Translations under genes and position numbers: made by a program
Shown: positions 18,826 through 27,961 of the stretch, one piece after another
Layout of the letters: the number at the start of each line of letters is the position of its first letter
Numbering within the stretch: position 1 is the first letter of the stretch
Assembly (NCBI RefSeq): GCF_028736235.1
Contig: NZ_CP117884.1
Location: 2,418,001-2,482,000 of the forward strand
DNA from: Lacticaseibacillus pabuli
Lineage (GTDB): Bacteria > Bacillota > Bacilli > Lactobacillales > Lactobacillaceae
DNA length: 64,000 nt
Direction of reading: 5' to 3'
The notes under the pieces: generated by a model
The model's database searches: none
Told to the model about the DNA's origin: nothing
What the model saw: the letters and a program-made list of their open reading frames with translations, nothing else

Positions 18826-19140
18826 TTAAAATTGGCTGCTGTCTGAGTACCACGCTCTGTAAGACCCATTAACGCCAGCAGTTTTACCAAGTGCCGCAAT
18901 TTGCTTGACGATATCAGACGCCTCTTGTGTGAGGGCAACGTGGTCCGTGAAGCCAACAAAGTAAATATAGTTAGCAAGTCGATTAGCCGTCACGACTGGG
19001 TCTTTCGAGTCGATGTGTTGGTTGACACGAATCAGAACATCCTTTAAATTATCCAGATCGGTTGTATCGTGCTTACTAATCTGATTAAACAGCTGATCGG
19101 TCAGGCCTGCGAGTGCTTGTCGTGCATCATCGTTTTGCAT
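18826..19140 (-). CDS. Small helical protein, bacteriocin-immunity-like (paralogue 1)
   Basis: About 104 residues, all-helical in pattern, no signal peptide or membrane segment. The central segment SKDPVVTANRLANYIYFVGF and the end GSYRAWYSDSSQF match the neighbouring upstream gene, so the two are tandem paralogues. The spacing of a Lys-Asp-Pro, Asn-Arg-Leu and an Ile/Phe-rich helix recalls the four-helix enterocin-A-type immunity proteins, which protect producers from class II bacteriocins by acting at the mannose PTS. This is a similarity of pattern only. ATG at 19140 is preferred; 19158 is possible. No bacteriocin gene was seen nearby. Confidence 0.6.
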   Translation of the reverse strand: MQNDDARQALAGLTDQLFNQISKHDTTDLDNLKDVLIRVNQHIDSKDPVVTANRLANYIYFVGFTDHVALTQEASDIVKQIAALGKTAGVNGSYRAWYSDSSQF

Positions 19141-19170
19141 ATTACCTACAACCCCCATAACAGCAATTGC

Positions 19171-19557
19171 CTAATAACGTGTCGTACCTGGCGTCCGAAT
19201 CGGCATCTGTTCAGTGAACCCGTAGAATTGAGATTTGTCGGAAAAGTCGGCCATATATAAGCCATTGCGACCCGCTTTTTGGCTAATATAGCCAAGCTCA
19301 ATCATTAGTTTCTCCTGATCCTTTGAAAAATCAAGACGGCCGTTGCTTGCGCTGATGCGAATATAGTTGACCAATCGATTGATTAACGGTGCTGGGTCCT
19401 TCACCTTGTCAAGGCGCTTGCTGACCTGTCCTAGAACATCAATAATATCCAACATTTGTGGCGATTGATTATCTTCTGCCACCAGCAAACTGCTCAGTTC
19501 CTGCACTTCTTGGCTTGCGGTTTCACGTTCCTCTGCATACTTGCGATTGTTAAACAA
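19171..19557 (-). CDS. Small helical protein, bacteriocin-immunity-like (paralogue 2)
   Basis: About 128 residues. The N-terminal 40 residues are a charged helix (YAEERETASQEVQELSSLL). The core VKDPAPLINRLVNYIRISAS and the tail NGLYMADFSDKSQFYGF parallel the downstream gene, showing duplication. TTG at 19557 follows GAGAGGAAG with a 10-nt spacing; an ATG frame start at 19581 lacks a site. The core again resembles enterocin-A-type immunity proteins. Local composition is more AT-rich than the flanking housekeeping genes, in keeping with acquired DNA. Function is not established. Confidence 0.6.
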   Translation of the reverse strand: MFNNRKYAEERETASQEVQELSSLLVAEDNQSPQMLDIIDVLGQVSKRLDKVKDPAPLINRLVNYIRISASNGRLDFSKDQEKLMIELGYISQKAGRNGLYMADFSDKSQFYGFTEQMPIRTPGTTRY

Positions 19558-19764
19558 TGTTAGTCTTCCTCTCAGCGGCAAATAGTTCCCGTCGTATTTA
19601 TTTTAAAGAATACTTGCTCATCTCTACATACGATACGGTAGCCCTATTTCAGTCTGACGAGGCAAAATTCGGTGAACGTAGGCAAAATTACGCTAAGCGT
19701 CGGTTAAAACTAAACGAACAAGCCACCATTTCGAGGGCCATTCACCGAACACAAAAGAGGCTGT

Positions 19765-19869
19765 GCCAAAAGGCGTTTAGGCCCCGATATACAAGCATGA
19801 GGAACCGTAAATCCCGAACTTAGGATTTATGGTTCCTCATGTTTGTATATCAGGGGCCTGCCTTTTGGC
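19765..19869. repeat. 105-nt near-perfect hairpin repeat
   Basis: Arms 19765-19814 and 19823-19869 pair over about 47 bp with few mismatches, beginning GCCAAAAGGC and ending GCCTTTTGGC. GAGGCTGT lies just outside the left arm. It contains no gene and lies 88 bp past the 19957 gene. It may be a MITE-like or IS-end-derived element, or a very large terminator for the minus-strand genes. The remainder of 19558-19764 and 19870-19956 shows nothing else. Confidence 0.85.
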
Positions 19870-19956
19870 GCGCGACTAGGAGGAAACGTTCGTGTCACTC
19901 GAAGTTATGTCACAACCCCTTAAGTAGACGCCGCTGATAACGTCAGTTCCGAATCG

Positions 19957-20181
19957 TTAGAGTTGACGTGGCAAAAAGCTAGCCACTAACAAGGCTAACA
20001 AAATGCCAATCGCAACCGCTAGCGCCGTCATGACCGCAATGTCACTCAAAGGTCGCCGCAAGAACCATAAAAGGAGAACGGCCAACACAATGACACCCAA
20101 CATGAGGCCAACGCGCTTCAACCACCGTTTGCTAAAGGCGCTCAAGAACCGTGTACCGTTCCTTGCCTGCCTTGCCCTCAT
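19957..20181 (-). CDS. Small two-helix membrane protein
   Basis: 74 residues if the ATG at 20181 is used. The basic N-terminus is followed by membrane segments VGLMLGVIVLAVLLLWFL and IAVMTALAVAIGILLALLVASFL. This start overlaps the previous gene by 50 bases; a TTG at 20145 behind AAGGAACGG would give 62 residues and a more normal overlap. Probably co-transcribed with the 20132-20365 gene. No family recognised. Confidence 0.65.
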   Translation of the reverse strand: MRARQARNGTRFLSAFSKRWLKRVGLMLGVIVLAVLLLWFLRRPLSDIAVMTALAVAIGILLALLVASFLPRQL

Positions 20182-20365
20182 CGGACTTCACAGACGCGTC
20201 GCTTTCGTAAAAGACGGAAAATTTGCCGTCGTCATTCTTCGCGACAACAAGGCCGCCCTGAATTTCATGCTGTGTCTTGTAGATCTGCGCGCTACGACGT
20301 GCCGCCGAAAAATCAAAGTCCTGCGCAAGTGCGTCGCCCTGATTGAAGAAAATTGATTCGCTCAT
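20132..20365 (-). CDS. Conserved hypothetical protein, 77 aa
   Basis: 77 residues starting MSESIFFNQGDALAQDFDF, from the ATG seven bases after AAAGGCGG. The body EIQGGLVVAKNDDGKFSVFYESDASVKSDEGKAGKERYTVLERL looks like a small soluble beta-rich protein with no membrane segment. It overlaps the small membrane protein gene downstream. Not recognised as a named family. Confidence 0.65.
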   Translation of the reverse strand: MSESIFFNQGDALAQDFDFSAARRSAQIYKTQHEIQGGLVVAKNDDGKFSVFYESDASVKSDEGKAGKERYTVLERL

Positions 20366-20440
20366 TGTCATTCCGCCTTTCCAAATCACTCAATTTGGTA
20401 CAGCTTTATTATACCAATTCACGGAACCGGATTCACGTGA

Positions 20441-21115
20441 CTAGTGAAAGATGTTATCGAACCATTGTACTGCCCTGGCCCCAAAGCCCTGCTTCTGCTC
20501 TGGGTTTTGCGTCTGATCCGACGAATTGTTGCTGTCTGACGCACTAGCAGCGTCCACATCGCGACTGGATTCACTAGAACTGCTACTCGACTGATTCGTT
20601 GGGTCTGTCGAATCATCGGGCGTGTTTTGATCGTCGCTACCGTCGTTGATCCAGTTTTGAATCGCATTGCTGGAGAGCAGCGGCGTTTTATTCACGATAA
20701 ACTGTGCCGTTTTGGAATCGTTGTACTGATTTTGAACCCAAGGCGTATCAATCATGAGGGCCAGTGCCAGCGTCACGAAGATGAGCAAGTAGTTGAACGC
20801 CCCCGCCAAGAGCGCGCCGCCGATGCTATTGGCCTGTTTGATAATTGGAATCCATTTGAGCGACCGTGCCGCCATTAACAAGCCGTGCAAAATGAGGTAA
20901 CCGACCACGACGATAATGAAAAACGCCGTCAGCGCATAGCCCATCGTCGTTTGGCCACGGCCAATCACACCAGCCAGTTGCGGGTAGAAATGAAATGCCG
21001 CAAACCAGATCAGCACCCCGCCCACCGCCGAGATGACGGTAGCGGCGAGGCCATTCTGCCAGCCCTTGGCAATCGCAGCGATTAGCCAGATGCCGATAAT
21101 AATTGTAAAAATCAC
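20441..21115 (-). CDS. cvpA: CvpA family membrane protein
   Basis: 224 residues with four membrane segments in the first 150: IFTIIIGIWLIAAIAKGW, AATVISAVGGVLIWFAAFHF, YALTAFFIIVVVGYLILHGLL and ALLAGAFNYLLIFVTLALALM. The motif NSIGGALLAGAF is typical of CvpA/colicin V production proteins. The C-terminal 60 residues are a Ser/Asp/Asn-rich disordered tail unlike the core family. GTG start behind AAAGGGGG. CvpA proteins are linked to envelope homeostasis, but no biochemical activity is certain. Confidence 0.85.
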   Translation of the reverse strand: MIFTIIIGIWLIAAIAKGWQNGLAATVISAVGGVLIWFAAFHFYPQLAGVIGRGQTTMGYALTAFFIIVVVGYLILHGLLMAARSLKWIPIIKQANSIGGALLAGAFNYLLIFVTLALALMIDTPWVQNQYNDSKTAQFIVNKTPLLSSNAIQNWINDGSDDQNTPDDSTDPTNQSSSSSSESSRDVDAASASDSNNSSDQTQNPEQKQGFGARAVQWFDNIFH

Positions 21116-21290
21116 TGCGCAATCCCCCTTTTAGTCTTAGGATAATTATGTCAGGTTCGTGCCCGCTTGCCATCAGACTTCAGGCCGAATTAATGTGACA
21201 AAAGATTTAATATTATTCGGTGCCGGTCTTTGTGTCATTGGCACCGATTTCCGGTATAATTAAGACAACTAAAGCTTGGAGGCCAGAACA

Positions 21291-21497
21291 GTGAGTGAAT
21301 CAAATCAGATTAGCGCGTTTGCAGAAGAAATTATCGATTTCCAGCGTCGTAATCACCTTACTGACACTGACATGGCGCTGAACAGCCACGTTTCTGTTGA
21401 ACACATTCATAACATTAAGGCGATGCGGGAGACTGCGGAGCCGGAAGTCATCTCCGCTCTGCGCAGTTACATGGAACACAAGCCGAGTGGTAAGTAA
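21291..21497 (+). CDS. Small Lactobacillaceae protein (LBP_cg2779-like)
   Basis: 68 residues from a GTG seven bases after TTGGAGG. The sequence FAEEIIDFQRRNHLTDTDMAL and VSVEHIHNIKAMRETAEPEVISALRSYM has a helix-turn-helix-like pattern resembling a family of short proteins confined to lactobacilli. TATAAT lies at 21256-21261, about 30 bp upstream. It is a monocistronic gene with a strong terminator. Likely a small DNA-binding or regulatory protein, but that is not proven. Confidence 0.75.
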   Translation: MSESNQISAFAEEIIDFQRRNHLTDTDMALNSHVSVEHIHNIKAMRETAEPEVISALRSYMEHKPSGK

Positions 21498-21570
21498 ACC
21501 TGACTTCGGTTACCTAGCCAAACACCTAATCCGTGTTTAAGTCTCGCAGTATCGGTTAAAGCCAATAATT

Positions 21571-21591
21571 CCCCAGCGCGTTGGGCTGGGG
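21571..21591 (+). terminator. Terminator of the 21291 gene
   Basis: CCCCAGC/GCTGGGG stem with a 7-nt loop and TTTTT. Confidence 0.93.
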
Positions 21592-21639
21592 TTTTTATGT
21601 CCCTTTTGCTTCAAAATCACAAAATGAACAAACGAAAAT

Positions 21640-21669
21640 GGCCTCAATCTTCGCCGTGAAGATGAGGTC
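21640..21669 (-). terminator. Terminator of the 21680 gene
   Basis: GACCTCATCTTC pairs with GAAGATTGAGGCC and is followed by ATTTTCGTTTG on the minus strand. Confidence 0.85.
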
Positions 21670-21679
21670 ATTATTTGTA

Positions 21680-22318
21680 TTACTTTGCCATTGGTTTAAC
21701 TTCAATCAACTGCTCGTTAGGCACCCGCAAGATGGTGAAGTAATCCGCCTCACGACCCGCGCGCATCCCCAAGCCGTTCATGAAGGTGTTCTTGTACCTG
21801 GCCTTAATCGTTGCCGCAAACGCGGAGTCCGTCTCCTTATTCAGCTGACGCAACTTCTTCATTTGCGCTGCTGGCCAAGGGTAAGCCGAGGCGCGAACCG
21901 GCATTAGGCTAGCGTTAGCCGCGATGTCCGCGTTCTGACTGCTGACGGTGTTCTTCGCCCCATCACTCCAGTATGTGTAGCGGCGAATCGGTGACTTCGG
22001 ATTTTGACTGCTGGTCGCAACGTAGTAGGACTGATCACTGTCGGTCTGAATGACTAATGGCGCGTATTCATACTTCACGGAGACGTCGTCCTTGCTGTTG
22101 TAATCCACACCGCGGAACCAGGCTGCGTACAGCAAGCCCCAGCCCACAGCTAGGAAAATCAGCACTTCAACGATATCAATTGCAATCGTGCGGCCAGAGT
22201 TGTGCTTGCCGCCCACAATCATCTTGATGTGGCGCTGGCGAATGTTTCTGATGATGAAAATCAGGTAAACGACCAGGATAATCCAGGCCACAATCCCGAT
22301 TAGATTCCAAACGTTCAT
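21680..22318 (-). CDS. Lactobacillaceae membrane protein (LVIS_2131-like)
   Basis: 212 residues with membrane segments at about 5-24 (LIGIVAWIILVVYLIFIIRNI) and 50-68 (VEVLIFLAVGWGLLYAAWF), then an extracytoplasmic domain of about 140 residues with SDQSYYVATSSQNPKSPIRRYTYW. It resembles a conserved membrane protein restricted to lactobacilli. ATG follows AGGAG. Single gene with its own terminator. Function unknown. Confidence 0.75.
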   Translation of the reverse strand: MNVWNLIGIVAWIILVVYLIFIIRNIRQRHIKMIVGGKHNSGRTIAIDIVEVLIFLAVGWGLLYAAWFRGVDYNSKDDVSVKYEYAPLVIQTDSDQSYYVATSSQNPKSPIRRYTYWSDGAKNTVSSQNADIAANASLMPVRASAYPWPAAQMKKLRQLNKETDSAFAATIKARYKNTFMNGLGMRAGREADYFTILRVPNEQLIEVKPMAK

Positions 22319-22416
22319 GGCTTCTCCTCCGTTGACGCAGCGATATAATTTCGTATCTACATCATATCATTGCAGGCTGACGTGCGGGCTTTTGTGGTCA
22401 ACGTTTTACAAAATGC

Positions 22417-23781
22417 TTACTTGTTGTCTACGCGTTCCTTCTCGACAGCGGCCTGACCGAGCAGGTTCATGTAGTTCCATGGCCGGTCAAAGTTGGGGTT
22501 GAATAACATATCCACGTAGGCTAAGTCGTCAATCGTGTTCTTGTTTTGGATCATGACAGACAACAGGTTCGCGCAGTTGGATACGTCTTGTTTGCTGTAG
22601 AACTGTGCACCCATAATCTTGCGGGTGGCGTGGTCGTAAATCAGCGTCATGTCAATCGGATCAGTCGTCGGCATAAATTCAGGCCGGTAGTTGTCGCGCA
22701 AGTGCACGGACCGCGCTGTATCTGGCGCGTACTTAATCGCATGCTCGTAGGTCAATCCCGTCGTGGCCATCGTGTGGTCAAAGAGGCTGAGCGCACTCGT
22801 CGACTGGGTACCCATGTAACGCATGGATTTGTAGTTCACCACGTTGGCACCCGCAATCCGGCCCATGCGGACAGCATTCGTCGCCAGGGGAGCGTAGGCA
22901 TCCTTGCCCGTCACGTTGTTGTGCACAGCAGCGGAATCACCCGTTGCATAGATATCAGGATTGCTCGTCTGCATGTAGTCATTCACGATAATGGCATTCT
23001 GTTTGGTCATGTTCACCATCCCAGAAACCAATTCCGTTGTTGGCGAAAAGCCCACGCAGCAAATCGCCATGTCCGCGGTCAATTCACCGTGTGTGGTCTT
23101 GATGTAGACTTTGCCCTCGCCGGCAGTGTCGAACTTTTCTACCCGCTCATCGTTCAGCACGTTAACGCCGCCTGCAATCATGTCATTCATAATTTGATCC
23201 GCCATGTTTTGATCAACATAGTGACCCAAAATATGTTTGCGGCTGCTGATCATGGTGACATCATAACCGCGGCGCGTTAGGGCTTCTGCCAGTTCGGTGC
23301 CAATGTAGCCCCCGCCCACAATGGCAATCGACTTCGCATCAATACCAGCTTCTTTAATCGCCATCGCGTCATCGTACGTTTTGCAGAGGTAAACCCCTGG
23401 GGTGTTCACACCCTTGATGCTTGGCACGATAGGGTATGAACCCGTGGCCATAATAATCTTGTCGTAGGTTTCGGTGCTAATCTCACCAGTAACCAAGTTC
23501 TGAACGTCCACCGTCTTGGTATCCGGGTGCACCGCGATGACATCGTGACGCATGTTGATGTGCACATTGGGCCCCATCTTTTCCAAATCAGCAGGCTTGG
23601 CATAGAACACCTTGGCTAAGGAGTCCACCACGCCCTCTAAGTACAGGTAGATGCCACACGAAAGAAAGACGATGTCATTTCGTCGTTCGTAAACATAAAC
23701 CTCGGTTTGGTTGTCCCGGGCTAACATCTCCTGCACGGCAGCGGTGCCGGCATGAGTGCAGCCAATCACAATTGTTTTCAT
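22417..23781 (-). CDS. nox: NADH oxidase, water-forming (Nox)
   Basis: A 454-residue flavoprotein of the CoA-disulfide-reductase/NADH-oxidase family that reduces O2 to water and regenerates NAD+. The FAD-binding start is VIGCTHAGTAAV. The single redox Cys, in VFLSCGIYLYLEG near residue 42, forms the cysteine-sulfenic acid. The NADH-binding Rossmann motif is IAIVGGGYIGTELAEAL and the second FAD motif is IYATGDSAAV. The C-terminal dimerisation domain includes PLATNAVRMGR. The ATG at 23781 follows AGGGGAG; an upstream ATG gives only eight extra residues. It supports aerobic growth of phosphoketolase-pathway lactobacilli. Confidence 0.96.
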   Translation of the reverse strand: MKTIVIGCTHAGTAAVQEMLARDNQTEVYVYERRNDIVFLSCGIYLYLEGVVDSLAKVFYAKPADLEKMGPNVHINMRHDVIAVHPDTKTVDVQNLVTGEISTETYDKIIMATGSYPIVPSIKGVNTPGVYLCKTYDDAMAIKEAGIDAKSIAIVGGGYIGTELAEALTRRGYDVTMISSRKHILGHYVDQNMADQIMNDMIAGGVNVLNDERVEKFDTAGEGKVYIKTTHGELTADMAICCVGFSPTTELVSGMVNMTKQNAIIVNDYMQTSNPDIYATGDSAAVHNNVTGKDAYAPLATNAVRMGRIAGANVVNYKSMRYMGTQSTSALSLFDHTMATTGLTYEHAIKYAPDTARSVHLRDNYRPEFMPTTDPIDMTLIYDHATRKIMGAQFYSKQDVSNCANLLSVMIQNKNTIDDLAYVDMLFNPNFDRPWNYMNLLGQAAVEKERVDNK

Positions 23782-24031
23782 CTTAATTTCTACTCCCCTA
23801 ATCACCTGAGGATTTACTGCGCCGAGGCAATAAATCTAGACAGATTTAATTTTACCAGATTTTCATTCAAGGGATATTACGCTTACGTTATCATTACTGC
23901 GCGAAACGCTTGCGAATAACAGATTTGGCGACCACCCAATAATTGAGCCGTCACCCCACGTTTTTAATTATCGCGCATTTTCGAACAAAATGTGTTCGTT
24001 TTTAAAAAAGTGATTTTGCTCTTATGTAGCA

Positions 24032-24065
24032 AAGCCCACCGCTGCACTTATGCAACGATGGGCTT
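24032..24065 (-). terminator. Terminator of the phosphoketolase gene
   Basis: AAGCCCATCGTTGCA pairs with TGCAGCGGTGGGCTT, a 15-bp stem with one mismatch and G-U pairs. The T-run is short. Confidence 0.8.
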
Positions 24066-24086
24066 ATGACTAATGTGCAGCCTGAA

Positions 24087-26459
24087 CTATTTCAGGTCAG
24101 TCCACTCCCAGTCGCGAACTTCTGGCATGTCTTCGCCATAAGTCCGGATGTAGTCGTGATGCTGCTGGAGCTTGTTATCCATTTCCTGGATGAAGTCAGC
24201 AGACTTTTCAGCCAGTGCGGGAATCGACATCACAGCGTCCTTGGCCAAGTGGTAACGGTCGAGTTCGTTGAGGACACGCATATCAAATGGTGTCGTGATG
24301 TCCCCTTCTTCACGGTAACCGTGAACCCGCAGCTGCCGGTTCTGACGAGGGAACCAGATGTCGCGGATGAGGCCTTCGTAGCCGTGGAAGGCAAAGATGA
24401 CAGGCTTGTCGGCCGTGAAGTAAGAATTGAACTCTTCATCACTCAGGCCACGTGGGTCAATCTCTGGCGTCCGCAACTTGAGGAGATCCACAACGTTGAT
24501 GAAGCGAATCTTTAGGTCTGGGAAGCGTTTGTGCAGAATGTCGATTGCAGCAAGGCTTTCCATGTTTGGCTCAGTCCCAGCGGCAACCATGACAACGTCA
24601 GGGGCGCTGCCAGCATCGGTGCTAGCCCAGTCAATCCGGGCGAGCCCATCGTTGGCCAAAACGGTGGCTTCATCGATGCTGTAGAACTGAGGCCGTGGCT
24701 GCTTGGAGGCAATCAGGATGTTAACCGTCTGCTCGCTACTAAACAGCTTTGGCGAAATGGCCAGCATTGAGTTGGCGTCAGCTGGCAAGTATTCACGCAC
24801 GTACTTGGCAGTCTTTTCGGCAACATGGGTCAGGATACCAGGATCTTGGTGCGTGTAACCGTTGTGGTCCTGCTGGAAACTGGTCGAGGTGGACACAATG
24901 TTCAGGGATGGGTAGTGACGACGCCATGGCTGTTCGTCGGCTTCCTTGATCCACTTGAAGTACTGGGTAATCATGGAATCCACGACACGCAGGAAGGCTT
25001 CGTAGCTAGTGAACAAGCTGTGACGACCGGTCAGGCTGTAGCCTTCGCTAAAGCCTTCACTCTGGTGTTCAGACAACTGGGAATCAATAATCCGGCCGGC
25101 TGGGGACATCTTTTCGTCCGTGTGCTTGTCGATTGGTTCGAGCCACTGCCGCTTTGCAACTTCGAACAAGCCGTAGAGCCGGTTGCTCATCGTCTCATCA
25201 GGTCCGAAGATGCGGAAGTTGTCAGGGTTGTCCTTAATCATCTGGGCCAGGTAGTCAGACCAAACAATCATGTCCTGCTTCAGGTTCTGGCCGCGCTTGG
25301 TGTTGTCCAAGGCAAACTTGCGGTAGTCAGGCAATACCAACGGCTTAGGATCAATCCCGCCGTTGGTAATTGGGTTAGCTGACATACGCTTGTCCTTAGC
25401 AGGAACCAAAGCCTTCAGTTCGGGTACCAGTTCACCATCTGCGGTAAACTGCTGCTCTGGGTGGTAAGACTTCATCCACTTGGTCAAGTCATCGGCATGG
25501 GACATGTCAGACTGCTTAACCGGGATTGGAATCTGGTGGGCACGGAAACTGCCTTCGATAGGTTCAGCGTCCCATTCCTTAGGGCCAGTCCAGCCCTTAG
25601 GTGTCCGTACAACAATGACGGGCCAGCGTGGTTCCTTGGTGTCGCCAGTTTCGCGGGCGTGCTTCTGAATGGCCTGGATGGATTCGATGGCGCCGTCCAT
25701 TGCCTTGGCCAGTTCAGGGTTCAGCTTCTTAGGGTCATTGCCTTCAACGAAGACAGGTGCCCAGCCAGCACCCTCAAGGTACTTGCCAACATCCTCGTCG
25801 CTCTTGCGGCTGAGAATGGTTGGGTTGCTGATCTTAAACCCGTTCATGTGAATGATTGGCAGCACAGCCCCATCGTTGATTGGGTTGATGAACGTGCCAG
25901 AGAACCAGCTAGCAGCCAGTGGTCCGGTTTCGGTTTCACCATCCCCGATAACGGTAGCCGCAATCACGTCTGGGTTGTCCAAAATGGCACCCACCGCGTG
26001 ACTCAGGGAGTAACCCAGCTCGCCACCTTCGTGCATGGAGCCAGGTGTCTGCGCACTGGCATGACTAGCCACACCGCCTGGGAAACTAAAGCGTTTGAAC
26101 ATGCGCTGCATCCCGGTCTTGTTCTGCGGAATCTCTGGGTAAACTTCTGAGTAATGGCCGTCAAGGAAAGCGTTCGAGACCATCACTTGGCCACCATGAC
26201 CTGGGCCTTCGATATAGAACATGTTTACCCCGAACTTATTAATCACACGGTTGAGGTGTGCATAGATAAAGTTCTGGCCAGAGATGGTGCCCCAGTGGCC
26301 AATCGGGTATGGCTTGACGTCGCTTGCCTTCAGGGGCCGCTGCAAGAGCGGGTTGTCCATCAAGTAGAGCTGACCAACAGATAGATAGTTGGCAGCCTCC
26401 CAGTAGCGAGTCATGAGGTCAAAATATTCTGGTGAATCGTAATCAGTTTGTGAAGCCAT
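24087..26459 (-). CDS. xfp: Xylulose-5-phosphate/fructose-6-phosphate phosphoketolase
   Basis: A 790-residue thiamine-diphosphate enzyme that cleaves xylulose-5-P (and often fructose-6-P) to acetyl-phosphate and glyceraldehyde-3-P or erythrose-4-P. The N-terminus has [15 protein letters not shown] and [11 protein letters not shown]; signatures are [34 protein letters not shown] and the ThDP motif [16 protein letters not shown] with [12 protein letters not shown]. Full length for the family. ATG at 26459 follows GGAGG. Monocistronic with its own terminator. It is the central enzyme of heterofermentative or pentose metabolism. Confidence 0.98.
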   Translation of the reverse strand: MASQTDYDSPEYFDLMTRYWEAANYLSVGQLYLMDNPLLQRPLKASDVKPYPIGHWGTISGQNFIYAHLNRVINKFGVNMFYIEGPGHGGQVMVSNAFLDGHYSEVYPEIPQNKTGMQRMFKRFSFPGGVASHASAQTPGSMHEGGELGYSLSHAVGAILDNPDVIAATVIGDGETETGPLAASWFSGTFINPINDGAVLPIIHMNGFKISNPTILSRKSDEDVGKYLEGAGWAPVFVEGNDPKKLNPELAKAMDGAIESIQAIQKHARETGDTKEPRWPVIVVRTPKGWTGPKEWDAEPIEGSFRAHQIPIPVKQSDMSHADDLTKWMKSYHPEQQFTADGELVPELKALVPAKDKRMSANPITNGGIDPKPLVLPDYRKFALDNTKRGQNLKQDMIVWSDYLAQMIKDNPDNFRIFGPDETMSNRLYGLFEVAKRQWLEPIDKHTDEKMSPAGRIIDSQLSEHQSEGFSEGYSLTGRHSLFTSYEAFLRVVDSMITQYFKWIKEADEQPWRRHYPSLNIVSTSTSFQQDHNGYTHQDPGILTHVAEKTAKYVREYLPADANSMLAISPKLFSSEQTVNILIASKQPRPQFYSIDEATVLANDGLARIDWASTDAGSAPDVVMVAAGTEPNMESLAAIDILHKRFPDLKIRFINVVDLLKLRTPEIDPRGLSDEEFNSYFTADKPVIFAFHGYEGLIRDIWFPRQNRQLRVHGYREEGDITTPFDMRVLNELDRYHLAKDAVMSIPALAEKSADFIQEMDNKLQQHHDYIRTYGEDMPEVRDWEWTDLK

Positions 26460-26595
26460 TCCAAAACCTCCATTATCCAAGATTTGTGCGCCAGAAGACG
26501 GCGCTTACAATGGTACCTATAGTATAACCCATTGACGAGGTGCCGTGCATCAGGACAATGCACGTGGATTGCCGGGAAATTGCGTGTGCAAAAAA

Positions 26596-26624
26596 ACTAG
26601 TCACGGTAAATTGCCGCGGCTAGT
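26596..26624 (-). terminator. Terminator downstream of the DUF2812 gene
   Basis: ACTAGCC/GACTAGT arms with an inner GCGGCAA/TTACCGT pairing and a T7 run on the minus strand, about 60 bp past the DUF2812 stop. Confidence 0.8.
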
Positions 26625-26686
26625 CTCAATAATAGCGAGGTAGGAATTTAATATTTGATCTGATTCGCGCACATCGTTTGTGTCGT

Positions 26687-27226
26687 TCACATCAGTTGTA
26701 CCAGTTCCCGTATCTCCTTTGACAAGCGAGCAAATGTGTAAACGCAGAGAACAAGTATAAGTACCACACAGATGCAGGCCACAATAACGAAGGTTTTGGT
26801 GAAAACATCTTGCTCGCCCGCACCAAGTAATCGCAACATGAACAACACAAACAAAATATCAAAAACGGCAAATCCGGCCCAACGCCGACGAATTCGTTTT
26901 AAGAATTCAAGTGTTGATGACTGGTCTGAGTATATCTTGGCATCAGGATTTGGATGATACCAATATGACCAGTTGCTGAAGCCAAATTGACGTGTCGCCA
27001 ATAACTGCCATCCTGCATCAGTCATCAAGTTCACGTATTCGTCGTCAATTGTATCGGCACGAAAATCAACTTGCACAGTCCCGGGTAAGGGCTGAACGGA
27101 GGTAAAAGTATAGGTGTGAAACCGCGAAACATTCGTTAGCCGCTGTCCCTGATGTGCCATCCGCGTCAGATAGGCTGCTAACTGATCTGTCTGCCATATT
27201 GTAAAATGCTTCCTAACCCTCATCAT
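26687..27226 (-). CDS. DUF2812 domain membrane protein
   Basis: 179 residues. The N-terminal soluble half (KHFTIWQTDQLAAYLTRMAHQG, GWQLLATRQFGFSNWSYWYHPNPDA) is the DUF2812 domain. Two membrane segments follow (FAVFDILFVLFMLRLLGA, FVIVACICVVLILVLCVYTF). ATG at 27226 lies six bases after GGAGG; the next ATG three bases on is equally possible. It overlaps the PadR gene, a pairing widely seen in Firmicutes, where the membrane protein may work with, or be controlled by, the PadR repressor. Confidence 0.88.
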   Translation of the reverse strand: MMRVRKHFTIWQTDQLAAYLTRMAHQGQRLTNVSRFHTYTFTSVQPLPGTVQVDFRADTIDDEYVNLMTDAGWQLLATRQFGFSNWSYWYHPNPDAKIYSDQSSTLEFLKRIRRRWAGFAVFDILFVLFMLRLLGAGEQDVFTKTFVIVACICVVLILVLCVYTFARLSKEIRELVQLM

Positions 27227-27524
27227 CAATTACCTCCGCATTTTTCAATAATTCTTGAAGTCGACCCCGCTCTGCCTCCAGCAACTCTCTACCCGAATCT
27301 GTGATGGCGTAAATCTTTCGTTTATCAACTTCATCCACCAACTGAATCAACTTGTCAGTCTGCATTTTCTTAAGTGTTCCATAGGTAGTTCCGGCACCAA
27401 GTGTCAATCGCCCGTGTGTAATCTCAGCAACGTGTTGGATGATACCGTAACCGTGCATCGGCGTCAGCAACGACAGTAAAATGTAAAACGCCGTCTCGTT
27501 CATTGGTAGTTCGTCTTTCCGCAT
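27213..27524 (-). CDS. PadR-family transcriptional regulator
   Basis: A 103-residue PadR-type winged-helix protein. FYILLSLLTPMHGYGIIQHV and LTLGAGTTYGTLKKMQTDKLI are the DNA-binding helices and turn, DKRKIYAITDSGRELLEAE is the wing and dimerisation helix. The start is ATG at 27524 behind GGAGG. It is the first gene of a two-gene operon with the DUF2812 protein. Repeated ACGATATAT sequences just upstream are candidate operators for autoregulation. Confidence 0.93.
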   Translation of the reverse strand: MRKDELPMNETAFYILLSLLTPMHGYGIIQHVAEITHGRLTLGAGTTYGTLKKMQTDKLIQLVDEVDKRKIYAITDSGRELLEAERGRLQELLKNAEVIDDEG

Positions 27525-27551
27525 CCTTTTAGCCTCCCACCATATGTCACG

Positions 27552-27593
27552 TTACGATATATCTTATATAGATGTATCATACCACGATATATT
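27552..27593. promoter_or_regulatory. Repeated ACGATATAT boxes upstream of padR
   Basis: TTACGATATATC at 27552-27563 and CCACGATATATT at 27582-27593 are direct repeats 30 bp apart in an AT-rich promoter region. They are candidate PadR operators by position only. Confidence 0.4.
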
Positions 27594-27718
27594 AAAATAA
27601 CCAGTCTTAGCCGCTGCTAATTGATGTAGATTATCTAAAGTGCACCCAATATGCAAATGACAATGACAAAAGTAGTCATGGCGTCTAAACTAGAAGAAAA
27701 CAAGCTGGAGGAAAAAAC

Positions 27719-27943
27719 ATGTCAAAGAAATCAATCGTTGCCGCATTTATCGCGGGCGCCTTCGTGGGCGGCCTCGTCAGTTACGCGAAATTACAGTTGT
27801 TTCTAAACGCAGAACAGGCACGGGTAAACGCAGATTCCGCGACACCGGCCCCAACTGCCAGCCAAGCGGTGCCACGTCCAGGTCGTCCTCGTCCGCAAAT
27901 GCGGGCGCAAGGTCAGAATCGGCCGGCAAAACGGATTCGCTAA
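27719..27943 (+). CDS. Small membrane-anchored protein with Pro/Arg-rich tail
   Basis: 74 residues. ATG follows GGAGG. The N-terminus SIVAAFIAGAFVGGLVSYAKL is a Gly/Ala-rich membrane segment like that of YtxH-type proteins. The rest is a disordered tail rich in Pro, Arg, Gln and Ala (PRPGRPRPQMRAQGQNRP). Monocistronic with a very strong terminator. Function unknown. Confidence 0.75.
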   Translation: MSKKSIVAAFIAGAFVGGLVSYAKLQLFLNAEQARVNADSATPAPTASQAVPRPGRPRPQMRAQGQNRPAKRIR

Positions 27944-27961
27944 ATCACTAAGACTTAAATA

